The translations under genes and the position numbers were made by a program. Below the pieces are notes generated by a model. It did not search any database. It saw nothing but the letters and a program-made list of their open reading frames with translations, and was not told the DNA's origin. DNA of 64,000 bases from Gelidibacter gilvus (GTDB lineage Bacteria > Bacteroidota > Bacteroidia > Flavobacteriales > Flavobacteriaceae). Below are positions 1-9,233 of the stretch, piece by piece. Position 1 is the first letter of the stretch. Each line of letters starts with the position of its first letter. The DNA lies in assembly GCF_004115975.1 (NCBI RefSeq), contig NZ_SDDZ01000001.1, positions 310,001 to 374,000 of the forward strand, read 5' to 3'.

Positions 1-114
1 TGGAATAAAGAAAACGCTGGAAGCATCAAAACTGGAGGATTAAGACATCTAATAGATAAAAAGAGCATAGAAAATAGAGTATCGAATAAACAAATAGAGG
101 ATTATATCCAATAG
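1..114 (+). other. Open frame cut by the window edge, unrecognised
   Basis: Frame 1 is open from the first base to a TAG at 112-114 (37 codons, Lys/Ile/Asn-rich). It could be the 3' end of a gene lying upstream. It does not look like the C-terminus of an acetolactate synthase large subunit, which would be the expected neighbour of ilvN. It may be chance open sequence in an AT-rich spacer. The following 60 bases hold a degenerate TATCTATA-type repeat and no gene. Confidence 0.2.
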
Positions 115-176
115 AGGGAGAAGTCTAGTATCTATATTCTAATATCTATAATCTCAAAAAAAAACATCTTAAAAAA

Positions 177-704
177 ATGAATGAAACTAATTTATATACC
201 GTTTCCATTTACACGGAAAATAACATCGGATTATTAAATCGGATCTCGGCAATTTTTCAACGTCGCCACATCAATATTGAGAGCATCAACTCCTCAGTTT
301 CTGAGATTGAAAATGTATCCAAGTGGACCATCGTTGTGAAGCTCTCGGAAGAGCGCATGAAAAAAGTCATCGGTCAGATAGAAAAACAAGTGGAGGTGAT
401 CAAAGCGTATTACCATACAGAGGAGGAGACCATCTATCAAGAGTCTTGCCTGTTTAAAATCAAATCGCATTTACTTTTTGACGAACCACAAATTCAAAAT
501 ATCATCAAAGAAAGTAACGCCCGTATTGTGACCGTTAACAGAGATTTTTTCGTCATTGAAAAGTCTGGGCGTAAAGAGGAATTAGAATTATTACACCGTG
601 AATTAAGTGTTTTTGGAATCATGCAGTTTACCCGTTCAGGACGAATTGCGGTGACCAAGGACGAAATGAAAATATCAAAAATGCTCGAAGCATTTCAACA
701 TTAA
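177..704 (+). CDS. ilvN: Acetolactate synthase small (regulatory) subunit
   Basis: Regulatory subunit of acetohydroxyacid synthase, which makes acetolactate and acetohydroxybutyrate in valine, leucine and isoleucine synthesis. The N-terminal ACT domain is clear (about residues 7-80, with [21 protein letters not shown]), followed by the usual C-terminal half. At 175 aa it has normal family length. It lies 13 bases before ilvC, so the two are almost surely cotranscribed. The catalytic subunit ilvB would lie to the left, outside the window. The ATG follows an A-rich stretch instead of a Shine-Dalgarno, as is usual in Bacteroidota. Confidence 0.93.
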   Translation: MNETNLYTVSIYTENNIGLLNRISAIFQRRHINIESINSSVSEIENVSKWTIVVKLSEERMKKVIGQIEKQVEVIKAYYHTEEETIYQESCLFKIKSHLLFDEPQIQNIIKESNARIVTVNRDFFVIEKSGRKEELELLHRELSVFGIMQFTRSGRIAVTKDEMKISKMLEAFQH

Positions 705-717
705 AAATCAAAATAAA

Positions 718-2220
718 ATGTCAAATTATTTCAACACATTACCGTTAAGACTACAATTGGAGCAATTAGGAAAATGCCGATTTATGGAGGCTTCAGAATT
801 TGAAGACGGCATCAATGCGCTAAAAGGAAAGAAAATAGTTATTGTAGGCTGTGGCGCCCAAGGTTTAAACCAAGGTTTGAACATGCGCGATTCAGGTCTG
901 AACATTACCTATGCTTTACGTGACGCCGCTATTAAAGAGAAACGTGCGTCTTATAAAAATGCAACCTCCAACGGATTTACCGCAGGTACTTATGAGGAGT
1001 TGATCCCAACGGCGGATTTAGTCTTGAATTTAACGCCGGACAAGCAACATACCGATGTTGTTAAAACCGTGATGCCATTAATGAAAAAAGGCGCAACATT
1101 AAGCTATTCCCACGGATTCAATATTGTAGAAGAAGGCACAAAAATCCGTAAAGATCTTACCGTTATTATGGTGGCTCCAAAATGTCCTGGGACCGAGGTC
1201 CGTGAAGAGTATAAGCGTGGTTTTGGTGTGCCAACACTAATTGCGGTGCATCCAGAAAATGATCCAGAACAAAAAGGTTTGGAACAGGCAAAAGCTTATG
1301 CCGTTGCAACTGGAGGCGATAGAGCAGGCGTTTTGGAATCTTCATTTATTGCTGAAGTAAAAAGTGATTTAATGGGCGAACAGACCATTCTTTGTGGGGT
1401 TCTTCAAACCGGTTCTATCCTTGCGTTCGACAAAATGGTTGAGGAAGGTGTCAATGCCAACTATGCTGCAAAATTGATTCAGTTAGGTTGGGAGACCATC
1501 ACTGAAGCTTTGAAACATGGCGGGATTACCAATATGATGGATCGCTTATCAAATCCGGCAAAAATTAAAGCCTTTGAAATGGCAGAAGAATTAAAGACCA
1601 TTCTAAAGCCATTGTTTGAAAAACACATGGACGATATCATTTCTGGACATTTCTCAAAAACGATGATGGAAGATTGGGCCAATGATGATGTCAATCTTTT
1701 AAAATGGCGTGCTGCAACTGGAGAAACTGCTTTTGAAAAAACAGAACTGACCGCAGATCATATTTCAGAACAAACCTATTTTGATCATGGCGTGCTGATG
1801 ATAGCTTTCGTTAAAGCAGGAGTAGAATTAGCCTTTGATACGATGGTAAGTGCCGGTATTATTGAAGATTCAGCCTATTACGAATCCTTGCACGAATTGC
1901 CGTTGATTGCCAATACCATCGCAAGAAAAAAATTGTTCGAAATGAACCGTGTTATTTCTGATACGGCAGAATATGGTTGTTATTTATTTGACCATGCCGC
2001 CAAACCTTTATTGGTAGATTTCATGAAGAAAGTCGATCCAAAAACTATCGGAACGTCTTTTTCAACATCAAATGCAGTTGACAATCAAGAATTGATTACT
2101 GTTAACGAAGCTATTAGAAATCATCCTATTGAAACAGTTGGGAAGCGTTTAAGAGCTGCCATGACTGCCATGAAAGTTATAAAAACAGATGCTGAAGTTG
2201 AAGATTCAGTTTTAGTATAA
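718..2220 (+). CDS. ilvC: Ketol-acid reductoisomerase (class II, long form)
   Basis: NADPH-dependent isomeroreductase, second common step of branched-chain amino-acid synthesis. The Rossmann motif [17 protein letters not shown] lies near residues 44-60. Metal-binding regions follow, including [13 protein letters not shown]. The protein has 500 aa, matching the long class II enzymes (E. coli type, about 490 aa with a duplicated knotted domain) and not the short class I form of about 330 aa. It lies directly behind ilvN in the same operon. Confidence 0.96.
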   Translation: MSNYFNTLPLRLQLEQLGKCRFMEASEFEDGINALKGKKIVIVGCGAQGLNQGLNMRDSGLNITYALRDAAIKEKRASYKNATSNGFTAGTYEELIPTADLVLNLTPDKQHTDVVKTVMPLMKKGATLSYSHGFNIVEEGTKIRKDLTVIMVAPKCPGTEVREEYKRGFGVPTLIAVHPENDPEQKGLEQAKAYAVATGGDRAGVLESSFIAEVKSDLMGEQTILCGVLQTGSILAFDKMVEEGVNANYAAKLIQLGWETITEALKHGGITNMMDRLSNPAKIKAFEMAEELKTILKPLFEKHMDDIISGHFSKTMMEDWANDDVNLLKWRAATGETAFEKTELTADHISEQTYFDHGVLMIAFVKAGVELAFDTMVSAGIIEDSAYYESLHELPLIANTIARKKLFEMNRVISDTAEYGCYLFDHAAKPLLVDFMKKVDPKTIGTSFSTSNAVDNQELITVNEAIRNHPIETVGKRLRAAMTAMKVIKTDAEVEDSVLV

Positions 2221-2260
2221 AAAGAAATCTTAGCATCATATTGATGTGTTTAATTTAAAA

Positions 2261-2281
2261 GGCAGGAGTATTCCTCCTGCC
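2261..2281 (+). terminator. Hairpin between ilvC and ilvA
   Basis: A perfect 8-bp stem (GGCAGGAG at 2261-2268 with CTCCTGCC at 2274-2281, 5-nt loop) stands 15 bases before the ilvA start. There is no T-run after it, so it is a weak terminator at best. It could be an RNA-processing or stability element, or a REP-like palindrome of the family seen elsewhere in this window. Confidence 0.4.
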
Positions 2282-2295
2282 TCTAAAGAATCGTG

Positions 2296-3561
2296 ATGAA
2301 GATTGAAACCAAAATATATTACCCAAGTATGGCAGCTGTTGAAGAAGCTGCCAGAAAACTACAAGATGTTGCTGAGGTAACACCACTGACCGTTAGCGAG
2401 CGCTATTCAAAGGAATTTGAATCGAATATCCTATTTAAACGTGAGGATTTACAGCAGGTACGCTCTTACAAAATTAGAGGTGCTTACAATAAAATGGCAT
2501 CGTTGAGCCCAACGCAAATTGAAAATGGAATTGTGTGCGCCAGTGCCGGAAACCATGCTCAAGGCGTTGCTTTGTCTTGTAAATTATTGAAAATAAAAGG
2601 CACCATTTTCATGCCTGCACCCACGCCAAAACAAAAGATTGAGCAAGTCAATATGTTTGGAGAAGAATATACCGAAGTAGTTTTAGTTGGCGACACTTTT
2701 GATGATGCCAACGCGGCTGCAATGGAAGAATGCGAACGCTTAAACAAAACCTTTATCCATCCGTTTAATGATGAAAAAGTAATTGAAGGACAAGCCACCA
2801 TGGCTCTCGAAATTATTGATCAGGCCCAGCACCCTATCCATTATGTATTTGTTCCTGTTGGCGGCGGCGGATTGTCGGCTGGATTATCTACAGTGTTTAA
2901 GGAATTATCCCCAAACACAAAAATTATAGGTGTGGAACCTAAGGGAGCACCATCTATGTCCACTTCAATCCAAAATAAACAGAATACCAAGTTAAAGAAA
3001 ATCGAGAATTTTGTAGATGGTGCTTCGGTAAAACGCGTTGGCGATTTGAATTTTGATATTTGCTTTCAGAATTTGGATGCCATGATTACGGTTGATGAAG
3101 GTAAAGTATGTGAAACCATGCTCGACCTGTATAATAAGGACGCCATTATTGTAGAGCCTGCAGGTGCTTTAAGTATTGCAGCTTTAGACCAATATGCCGA
3201 TGAAATCAAAGGTAAAAATGTCATCTGCATCGTCAGCGGAAGTAATAATGACATCACCAGAACTGCCGAAATCAAAGAACGTGCCCTATTATACGCCAAT
3301 CTAAAACATTATTTCATTATCAAGTTTCCTCAGCGTGCGGGTGCCTTGCGTGAGTTTGTGGTCGATATTTTAGGTCCAACAGATGATATCACACACTTTG
3401 AATACACCAAAAAAACCAATCGTGATAATGGTTCTGCTGTGGTGGGATTAGAATTGAAATCTGCAGATGATTTACAACCACTAATCACAAAAATGAAACT
3501 CCATAATTTTTACGGCGATTACCTCAACGACAAACCAGATTTATTTCAATTTTTAGTATAA
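2296..3561 (+). CDS. ilvA: Threonine ammonia-lyase (biosynthetic threonine deaminase)
   Basis: PLP enzyme that turns threonine into 2-oxobutyrate, the first step to isoleucine. The PLP lysine motif SYKIRGA is near residue 60, and the glycine-rich phosphate loop VPVGGGGLSAG is near residue 190. The C-terminal ~90 residues form one ACT-like regulatory domain (KFPQRAGALREF), fitting feedback-regulated enzymes of about 420 aa. The frame also has a GTG at 2293 directly before the ATG; the ATG at 2296 is preferred. It is the third gene of ilvNCA. Confidence 0.93.
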   Translation: MKIETKIYYPSMAAVEEAARKLQDVAEVTPLTVSERYSKEFESNILFKREDLQQVRSYKIRGAYNKMASLSPTQIENGIVCASAGNHAQGVALSCKLLKIKGTIFMPAPTPKQKIEQVNMFGEEYTEVVLVGDTFDDANAAAMEECERLNKTFIHPFNDEKVIEGQATMALEIIDQAQHPIHYVFVPVGGGGLSAGLSTVFKELSPNTKIIGVEPKGAPSMSTSIQNKQNTKLKKIENFVDGASVKRVGDLNFDICFQNLDAMITVDEGKVCETMLDLYNKDAIIVEPAGALSIAALDQYADEIKGKNVICIVSGSNNDITRTAEIKERALLYANLKHYFIIKFPQRAGALREFVVDILGPTDDITHFEYTKKTNRDNGSAVVGLELKSADDLQPLITKMKLHNFYGDYLNDKPDLFQFLV

Positions 3562-3570
3562 AACAATCTT

Positions 3571-5151
3571 ATGAATAACATTCCAGAACAGTTTCAAATT
3601 AAATCACTCATCCACCAAAACAGCTATTTAGTAGATGGCGAATTAAAACCCTGGTCTGGAGAAAGCACAGAAGTCTATTCTACAATTTCTTCAACTGAAA
3701 CCTATAAACCTACATTGTTGGGCACCATCCCTACCTTAAGCGAAAAAGAAGCTTTAGAAGCTTTGGATGCTGCGGTAAATGCTTATGACAAAGGTCAAGG
3801 TTTATGGCCCACCATGAAAGTCAAAGACCGGATTGGATGCATGGAAAAGTTTGTCACCCAAATGAAAACGAAGCGAGAGGAAATAGTGAAATTACTGATG
3901 TGGGAAATTGGCAAAACCCTCCCCGATTCAGAAAAAGAATTTGATAGAACGGTCGATTATATCTACGATACCATTGAAGAGTACAAACAACTGGATCGAG
4001 ATAACTCCAAATTTGAAAAAAATGATGGCGTTTATGCACATATCCGAAGAGGGCCGCTTGGCGTCGTCTTATGTTTAGGACCTTACAATTATCCTTTGAA
4101 TGAAACTTTTGCGCTGTTGATTCCTGCATTGATCATGGGAAACACGGTAATCTTCAAGCCCGCAAAATATGGAGTTTTGTTGATCTCACCATTATTGGAA
4201 GCTTTCCAAAGCAGTTTTCCAAAAGGAGTTGTTAACATTCTTTATGGTCGTGGAAGAACGGTGGCCACACCAATTATGCAGTCTGGAAAAGTTGATGTTC
4301 TAGCCCTTATAGGGAATAGTAAATCGGCGAATGCTTTACAAAACGAACATCCAAAAAGTAATAGATTACGATTGGTTTTAGGATTGGAAGCAAAAAATCC
4401 AGCTATTGTTCTTGCGGACGCCGATTTGGATTTGGCAATTGACGAATGCATCGCAGGTACCACATCTTTTAACGGTCAACGCTGTACAGCACTAAAAATA
4501 GTCTATGTACATGAAGACATTGTTAACGACTTCAATACACGTTTCTCAGCACGAGTTGATGCTTTAAAATTTGGTAATCCTTGGGAAGCTGGTGCTAAAT
4601 TAACGCCATTACCTGAATCGGATAAACCACAATACATTCAAGAACTAATTGATGATGCTCTTGAAAAAGGTGCAAAAATCCTGAATAAGAAAGGCGGTGA
4701 AACTTCTGAAAATTACATTTTTCCAGCGGTGCTATATCCTGTAAACAAAACAATGCGGGTGTTTCAAGAAGAGCAGTTTGGTCCTGTAATTCCAGTACTT
4801 TCCTTCAAAGATATTGATGAGCCTTTAAATGATATGGCCGCCTCCAATTACGGACAGCAAGTCAGTTTATTTGGTAGCGACGTCAAAACCTTGGCGCCTT
4901 TGATTGATACTTTGGTGAACTTGGTCTGTCGTGTCAATTTGAACAGTTCTTGTCAACGCGGACCGGATATGTATCCATTTACAGGTAGAAAAGATTCTGC
5001 TGTAGCCACGTTGAGTGTCCATGATGCCTTGCGTTCCTTTTCGATAAGAACTTTTGTGGCTTCAAAAGACAATGCATACAACAATGCTATTTTAAAGAAT
5101 TTATTAGACAGCAAAGCCTCAAATTTCATGAGCACAGACTATATTCTTTAA
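3571..5151 (+). CDS. gapN: Aldehyde dehydrogenase, GapN-like (NADP glyceraldehyde-3-phosphate dehydrogenase)
   Basis: Aldehyde dehydrogenase superfamily, 526 aa. Landmarks are the PYNYPLNE segment (171-178), FKPAKY (195-200), the general-base region [11 protein letters not shown] with E273, and the catalytic cysteine C305 in [10 protein letters not shown]. Similar proteins in Bacteroidota are annotated as non-phosphorylating NADP-dependent glyceraldehyde-3-phosphate dehydrogenase, which supplies NADPH for biosynthesis; that assignment is from family memory. The protein is slightly longer than typical GapN (about 475 aa). It starts 9 bases after ilvA, so it may share the ilv transcript. Confidence 0.7.
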   Translation: MNNIPEQFQIKSLIHQNSYLVDGELKPWSGESTEVYSTISSTETYKPTLLGTIPTLSEKEALEALDAAVNAYDKGQGLWPTMKVKDRIGCMEKFVTQMKTKREEIVKLLMWEIGKTLPDSEKEFDRTVDYIYDTIEEYKQLDRDNSKFEKNDGVYAHIRRGPLGVVLCLGPYNYPLNETFALLIPALIMGNTVIFKPAKYGVLLISPLLEAFQSSFPKGVVNILYGRGRTVATPIMQSGKVDVLALIGNSKSANALQNEHPKSNRLRLVLGLEAKNPAIVLADADLDLAIDECIAGTTSFNGQRCTALKIVYVHEDIVNDFNTRFSARVDALKFGNPWEAGAKLTPLPESDKPQYIQELIDDALEKGAKILNKKGGETSENYIFPAVLYPVNKTMRVFQEEQFGPVIPVLSFKDIDEPLNDMAASNYGQQVSLFGSDVKTLAPLIDTLVNLVCRVNLNSSCQRGPDMYPFTGRKDSAVATLSVHDALRSFSIRTFVASKDNAYNNAILKNLLDSKASNFMSTDYIL

Positions 5152-5167
5152 AAAAAGTTAAAAATTA

Positions 5168-5197
5168 TTTGAAATACTAAATTAAATGTTACTTTTG
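5168..5197 (+). promoter_or_regulatory. Promoter of the arginine operon leader
   Basis: A Bacteroidota-type sigma-A promoter: TTTG at 5168-5171, an 18-bp spacer and TACTTTTG (TAnnTTTG) at 5190-5197. A transcript would begin a few bases downstream, only a handful of bases before the leader ORF. It is the best match to this promoter type that I found in the window. Confidence 0.6.
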
Positions 5198-5210
5198 ATC
5201 TATGATTCTA

Positions 5211-5273
5211 ATGAAAAATAAAATACGTCCATCAAGTCCCGCAATGGTATTGCGCAGACGCTGTGCATTCTAA
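5211..5273 (+). CDS. Putative arginine leader peptide (20 aa)
   Basis: A short ORF with an ATG at 5211 (an alternative in-frame ATG lies at 5202) encodes a basic 20-residue peptide ending MVLRRRCAF. Three consecutive arginine codons (CGC AGA CGC) lie just before the stop, with another Arg codon earlier. It starts directly after a strong promoter and lies about 230 bases upstream of the first gene of the arginine operon. That is the layout of a translation-coupled attenuation leader. No function is proven; the Arg run could also be chance. Confidence 0.45.
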   Translation: MKNKIRPSSPAMVLRRRCAF

Positions 5274-5499
5274 CCTAAAAAGAAGTCGCTAACGTATATT
5301 TATTTTTTTTACCTTGATCACATCACCACATATAATTTACTTTTCAAATTCAGTTGTTTTAAATAGCAACCGTATTAGGCTATGTCCTGTAGTGTTCCGT
5401 CTCCCTTAAGGGTGCGCTCTATATTTGGAACTTAGGTGAGTCCGGTTCTTTTTCTCGACAACATAATCTTAATTTTTTTTAAATCTAAACATCAATACA
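5274..5499 (+). promoter_or_regulatory. Untranslated leader with alternative hairpins before the arginine operon
   Basis: About 226 bases without a gene. GTTCC at 5394-5398 can pair with GGAAC at 5427-5431, enclosing the palindrome CCCTTAAGGG (5403-5412). The same GAAC (5428-5431) can instead pair with GTTC (5445-5448), which is followed by TTTTTC. AACCG (5368-5372) can also pair with CGGTT (5443-5447). Mutually exclusive pairings with one ending in a T-run resemble an antiterminator/terminator switch coupled to the leader ORF. The stems are short, so this is inference. Confidence 0.4.
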
Positions 5500-6117
5500 A
5501 TGGACATTGTTATTGCTAATAAATCTCATGCTATTTACGCTCAGATCATTTGCGACACCATTGCGGAATCAGCAAAAGTAAGAGGTACAGGTATTGCAAG
5601 ACGTACACCTGAATATATCATGACCAAATTGGAAAACGGAAATGCAGTTATCGCTCTAGATGGCGACATCTTTGCGGGGTTTTGTTATATTGAAGCTTGG
5701 GGACATGGCAAATTTGTTGCCAATTCCGGGTTGATTGTACATCCTGACTATAGAGAGCAAGGCTTAGCCAAAAAAATAAAAGCGCGTGTTTTTCAGCATT
5801 CCAGAGAGAAATTCCCAGATTCTAAAATATTCAGTATCACAACCGGATTAGCCGTTATGAAAATGAACAGCGAATTGGGCTACAAACCCGTGACGTTTTC
5901 AGAACTGACGGATGATCAAAGTTTCTGGAACGGATGTCAAACTTGTAAAAACTACGATATCCTTCAGCGTATGGAGCAGAGAATGTGCTTATGTACTGGC
6001 ATGTTATATGACCCAAAATCTAAAGATAGCGACGAACCAAAAGAAGTGAAAACAAAGGTGTTCCAAAGATTAAAACAAATCAAACAGAACTTGTTTTTAA
6101 AAAAAGATAAATCATGA
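5500..6117 (+). CDS. GNAT acyltransferase heading the arginine operon (candidate glutamate N-acyltransferase)
   Basis: The GNAT fold is indicated by the acyl-CoA loop region VHPDYREQGLAKKI (80-93). As first gene of an operon that otherwise lacks an N-acylglutamate synthase, it is the natural candidate for acylating glutamate in step one of arginine synthesis. Because argF' here is of the succinyl/acetyl-ornithine type, the acyl donor may be succinyl-CoA or acetyl-CoA. Unusual is a C-terminal cysteine set, C146-x2-C149-x13-C163-x-C165, that could bind metal. Its stop overlaps the argG start by 4 bases. Function is inferred from context. Confidence 0.6.
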   Translation: MDIVIANKSHAIYAQIICDTIAESAKVRGTGIARRTPEYIMTKLENGNAVIALDGDIFAGFCYIEAWGHGKFVANSGLIVHPDYREQGLAKKIKARVFQHSREKFPDSKIFSITTGLAVMKMNSELGYKPVTFSELTDDQSFWNGCQTCKNYDILQRMEQRMCLCTGMLYDPKSKDSDEPKEVKTKVFQRLKQIKQNLFLKKDKS

Positions 6118-7304
6118 GCAAAAAATTAGTTTTAGCCTATAGCGGCGGATTGGATACGTCATACTGTGCCGTCCATCTCAGTAAGGATTTGGGCTATGAA
6201 GTACACGCGGTAAGTGTGAATACTGGCGGGTTTTCTTCTGAAGAAATTAAGAACATAGAAGCCAATGCCTATAAAATGGGCGTTTCTACCTATAAAAATA
6301 TTGATGCAGTAGCTTCTTATTATGAGAAAGTGATCAAGTATCTGATTTACGGAAACGTTTTAAAAAACAACACATATCCATTATCGGTAAGTGCAGAACG
6401 GATCATTCAGGCCATAGAAATTGTTGAATACGCCAAAAGTATCAATGCCCAATATATTGCCCATGGCAGTACAGGGGCTGGGAACGATCAAGTACGTTTT
6501 GATATGATTTTTCAAACCTTGGCACCTCATATCGAAATCATCACACCTATCAGGGATTTGAAATTATCTAGACAAGAAGAAATTGATTATCTTAAAAGTA
6601 ATGGTGTGGACATGTCTTGGGATAAAGCAAAATACTCCGTCAATAAAGGCCTTTGGGGCACGAGTGTTGGTGGCGAAGAAACCTTAACTTCTGAAAAACC
6701 ATTGCCAGACCACGCGTATCCATCACAATTGGGAAGAGAAGGTGTAGAAAAAGTGACCTTGACGTTCAAGCAAGGACAATTTGTAGCACTCCATGGGAAG
6801 TCGAATACTCCCGAGAAAAATATTGAACTTTTAAATACGCTTGCTTCTGCTTATGCTATCGGGCGTGATATTCATGTTGGCGATACTATTGTCGGTATTA
6901 AAGGTCGTGTTGGTTTTGAAGCCGCCGCGGCACTCATCACGGTAAAGGCACATCATTTATTGGAAAAACACACCCTTACGAAATGGCAATTACAGCATAA
7001 GGAATACCTCTCCAGTTTTTACGGGATGCATTTGCATGAAGGCCAATATTTGGATCCTGTAATGAGAAACATTGAGGCCTTTTTAGAAAGTAGCCAACAA
7101 AACGTATCGGGAGATGTTGTCGTGACCTTAAAACCATACCATTTCAGCTTAGATGGCATCAGCTCTGCACATGATTTGATGAATGCGAAGTTTGGTAGTT
7201 ATGGCGAAATGAACAAAGGTTGGACCGCAGATGAAGCCAAAGGCTTTATAAAAATCATTGGCAATCAAAATAAAATCTATCACCAAGTAAATTCAGAATC
7301 ATGA
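6114..7304 (+). CDS. argG: Argininosuccinate synthase
   Basis: Joins citrulline and aspartate using ATP. The N-terminal PP-loop LAYSGGLDTSYCAVHL (residues 7-22) and the conserved HGSTGAGNDQVRFD segment (about 117-130) identify it. At 396 aa it has full family length. In the Bacteroidota pathway citrulline is released by deacylation (argE) after carbamoylation. It overlaps the preceding GNAT and the following argC by 4 bases each (ATGA), which implies tight translational coupling. Confidence 0.95.
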   Translation: MSKKLVLAYSGGLDTSYCAVHLSKDLGYEVHAVSVNTGGFSSEEIKNIEANAYKMGVSTYKNIDAVASYYEKVIKYLIYGNVLKNNTYPLSVSAERIIQAIEIVEYAKSINAQYIAHGSTGAGNDQVRFDMIFQTLAPHIEIITPIRDLKLSRQEEIDYLKSNGVDMSWDKAKYSVNKGLWGTSVGGEETLTSEKPLPDHAYPSQLGREGVEKVTLTFKQGQFVALHGKSNTPEKNIELLNTLASAYAIGRDIHVGDTIVGIKGRVGFEAAAALITVKAHHLLEKHTLTKWQLQHKEYLSSFYGMHLHEGQYLDPVMRNIEAFLESSQQNVSGDVVVTLKPYHFSLDGISSAHDLMNAKFGSYGEMNKGWTADEAKGFIKIIGNQNKIYHQVNSES

Positions 7305-8278
7305 TTGACGTTGGGATTATTGGAGGTGCAGGATATACGGCAGGCGAATTGATCCGGTTGCTCTTGAACCATCCAAAAACAAATCTTAATTTTATTTATA
7401 GCACGTCCAACGCTGGAAATAAAGTGCATAAAGTACATCAAGATTTGGTGGGCAGCACCGATTTGGAGTTTTCCAGTACGATCAATCCAGAGGTGGATGT
7501 TCTGTTTTTGTGCTTGGGCCATGGCAATTCAAAAGCATTTTTGGAAAGTCATAAATTCTCGTCTCAAACTAAGATCATCGATTTAAGCAATGATTTCAGA
7601 TTGGAAAAAGATCGTGATTTTCAAGGGATGCATTTTGTTTACGGATTGCCTGAACTTCAAAAGGACGCCATTCAAAAAACCAACTATAATGCTAATCCTG
7701 GCTGTTTTGCTACTGGAATTCAATTGGCACTTCTGCCGTTGGCAGCACATCAACTTTTAAAAAGCGATGTTCATGTCAACGCCGTTACAGGTGCAACGGG
7801 TGCAGGAACCTCCTTATCGGATACGACCCATTTTTCATGGCGAGACAATAATTTTTCACATTATAAGGCCTTTTCACATCAACATTTGGGAGAAATCAAT
7901 GAAAGCCTCTTTGCACTGCAAAAAGATGCCAGTTCTGAAGTTATTTTAGTACCAAATAGAGGGAATTTCTCAAGAGGAATTTTCACAACGGCCTACACTG
8001 ATTTTGATGGAAGTTTGGAAGAGGCCAAAGATTTGTATAAAACCTATTATAAAGATGCTCCGTTTACGATAGTTTCTGATGAAGAAATCCATTTAAAACA
8101 AGTGGTCAACACCAATAAATGCCTTCTTCATTTGTATAAACACAACACCAAATTGTTAATCACGAGTGTTGTGGATAACCTGTTGAAAGGTGCTTCTGGA
8201 CAAGCCATTCAAAACATGAATTTGATGCTTGGATTTGAAGAAACAGAAGGACTATTGCTTAAAGCAAATTATTTTTAA
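7301..8278 (+). CDS. argC: N-acyl-gamma-glutamyl-phosphate reductase
   Basis: NADPH-dependent reductase, third step of arginine synthesis. The N-terminal nucleotide motif GIIGGAGYTAGELIRLL, the catalytic cysteine in NPGCFATGIQLAL and the VTGATGAG segment are all present. It has 325 aa. Its start overlaps the argG stop by 4 bases. A hairpin follows (8283-8311), then a 150-base spacer before proC. Confidence 0.94.
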   Translation: MIDVGIIGGAGYTAGELIRLLLNHPKTNLNFIYSTSNAGNKVHKVHQDLVGSTDLEFSSTINPEVDVLFLCLGHGNSKAFLESHKFSSQTKIIDLSNDFRLEKDRDFQGMHFVYGLPELQKDAIQKTNYNANPGCFATGIQLALLPLAAHQLLKSDVHVNAVTGATGAGTSLSDTTHFSWRDNNFSHYKAFSHQHLGEINESLFALQKDASSEVILVPNRGNFSRGIFTTAYTDFDGSLEEAKDLYKTYYKDAPFTIVSDEEIHLKQVVNTNKCLLHLYKHNTKLLITSVVDNLLKGASGQAIQNMNLMLGFEETEGLLLKANYF

Positions 8279-8282
8279 TAAT

Positions 8283-8311
8283 CGCTTTCAGGGTTTGAAA
8301 ACCTGAAAGCG
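8283..8311 (+). terminator. Hairpin after argC
   Basis: CGCTTTCAGG (8283-8292) pairs perfectly with CCTGAAAGCG (8302-8311) around a 9-nt loop. No strong T-run follows, so it may only attenuate read-through or protect the 3' end of the upstream mRNA segment. It resembles the AACCTGACAGGTT-type hairpins found in other spacers of this operon. Confidence 0.45.
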
Positions 8312-8432
8312 TTATGGATACTAAAGTTTAATTAAAGAGATATCCGCCAAAGTTTATATTGAGCATTACTGAAATGAAAATGTTTTTTCATTGAAAGTAC
8401 ATTGTGAAACAAGCCGAAATACAAACATACAT

Positions 8433-9233
8433 ATGAAAATAGCTATAATAGGTACCGGAAATTTAGGGAAATCAATCGCAAAAGGTTTGATCACCACCAA
8501 TGCGATTACGACGCTTTATCTCACCAAAAGAAATACGGACAGCATTACGGAGTTTGACGGTTACAAAAATGTGTTCCTCACTACGGACAATGTTTTGGCA
8601 ATTAAAAACTCTGATATTATCATTTTAGCCGTTCAACCTTCTCATTTAGAAAACGTGTTAAAGGAATTTACTTCCTTAATTACCGAAAATCACGTGTTGA
8701 TTTCAACAGTCACCGGGTTTAGTATTGAGAAAATTGAGACTATTGTTGGTGTAGATCAGTTTATCATGAGAGCCATGCCAAATACCGCCATTGCCGTAGG
8801 AAAATCAATGACCTGTATCTGTAGTAATGTTAAAGGCACTAAACGCATTAAGGTTGCTGAGGCCATTTTTAACCGTTTGGGACATTCATTGGTCATTCCA
8901 GAATCACAAATGCAAGCCGCAACAGTTGTGTGCGCCAGCGGCGTTGCTTTTTGGATGCGCTTGATCCGCGCCACAACCCAAGCCGCAATTCAATTAGGTT
9001 TTGATGCTAAAGAGGCCCAAGAATTGGCCATGTACACCAGTGAAGGCGCTGCAAGTTTATTAATTGCAAATGGTCACCATCCTGAAGAGGAAATTGACCG
9101 TGTGACCACGCCAAAAGGCTGTACAATTGAAGGCTTAAATGAAATGGAGCACAAGGGCTTAAGTTCGTCATTGATTCAAGGAATGATTGCCTCTTACAAT
9201 AAAATCAGTAACATTAAAAAAGAACAAATATGA
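8433..9233 (+). CDS. proC: Pyrroline-5-carboxylate reductase
   Basis: Reduces pyrroline-5-carboxylate to proline with NAD(P)H. The N-terminal Rossmann motif is IAIIGTGNLGKSIAKG, and the C-terminal family signature region reads EEEIDRVTTPKGCTIEGLNEM. The frame is open upstream to 8391, but homologues begin at MKIAIIG, so the ATG at 8433 is chosen (266 aa). Its place inside the arginine operon, overlapping argD by 4 bases, links proline synthesis to the glutamate/ornithine branch. Confidence 0.92.
   Translation: MKIAIIGTGNLGKSIAKGLITTNAITTLYLTKRNTDSITEFDGYKNVFLTTDNVLAIKNSDIIILAVQPSHLENVLKEFTSLITENHVLISTVTGFSIEKIETIVGVDQFIMRAMPNTAIAVGKSMTCICSNVKGTKRIKVAEAIFNRLGHSLVIPESQMQAATVVCASGVAFWMRLIRATTQAAIQLGFDAKEAQELAMYTSEGAASLLIANGHHPEEEIDRVTTPKGCTIEGLNEMEHKGLSSSLIQGMIASYNKISNIKKEQI

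Noticed and set aside
5203-5499. Known riboswitch classes upstream of the arginine operon
   Set aside because: I could not match any known riboswitch consensus; only short stems and the leader ORF are supportable.
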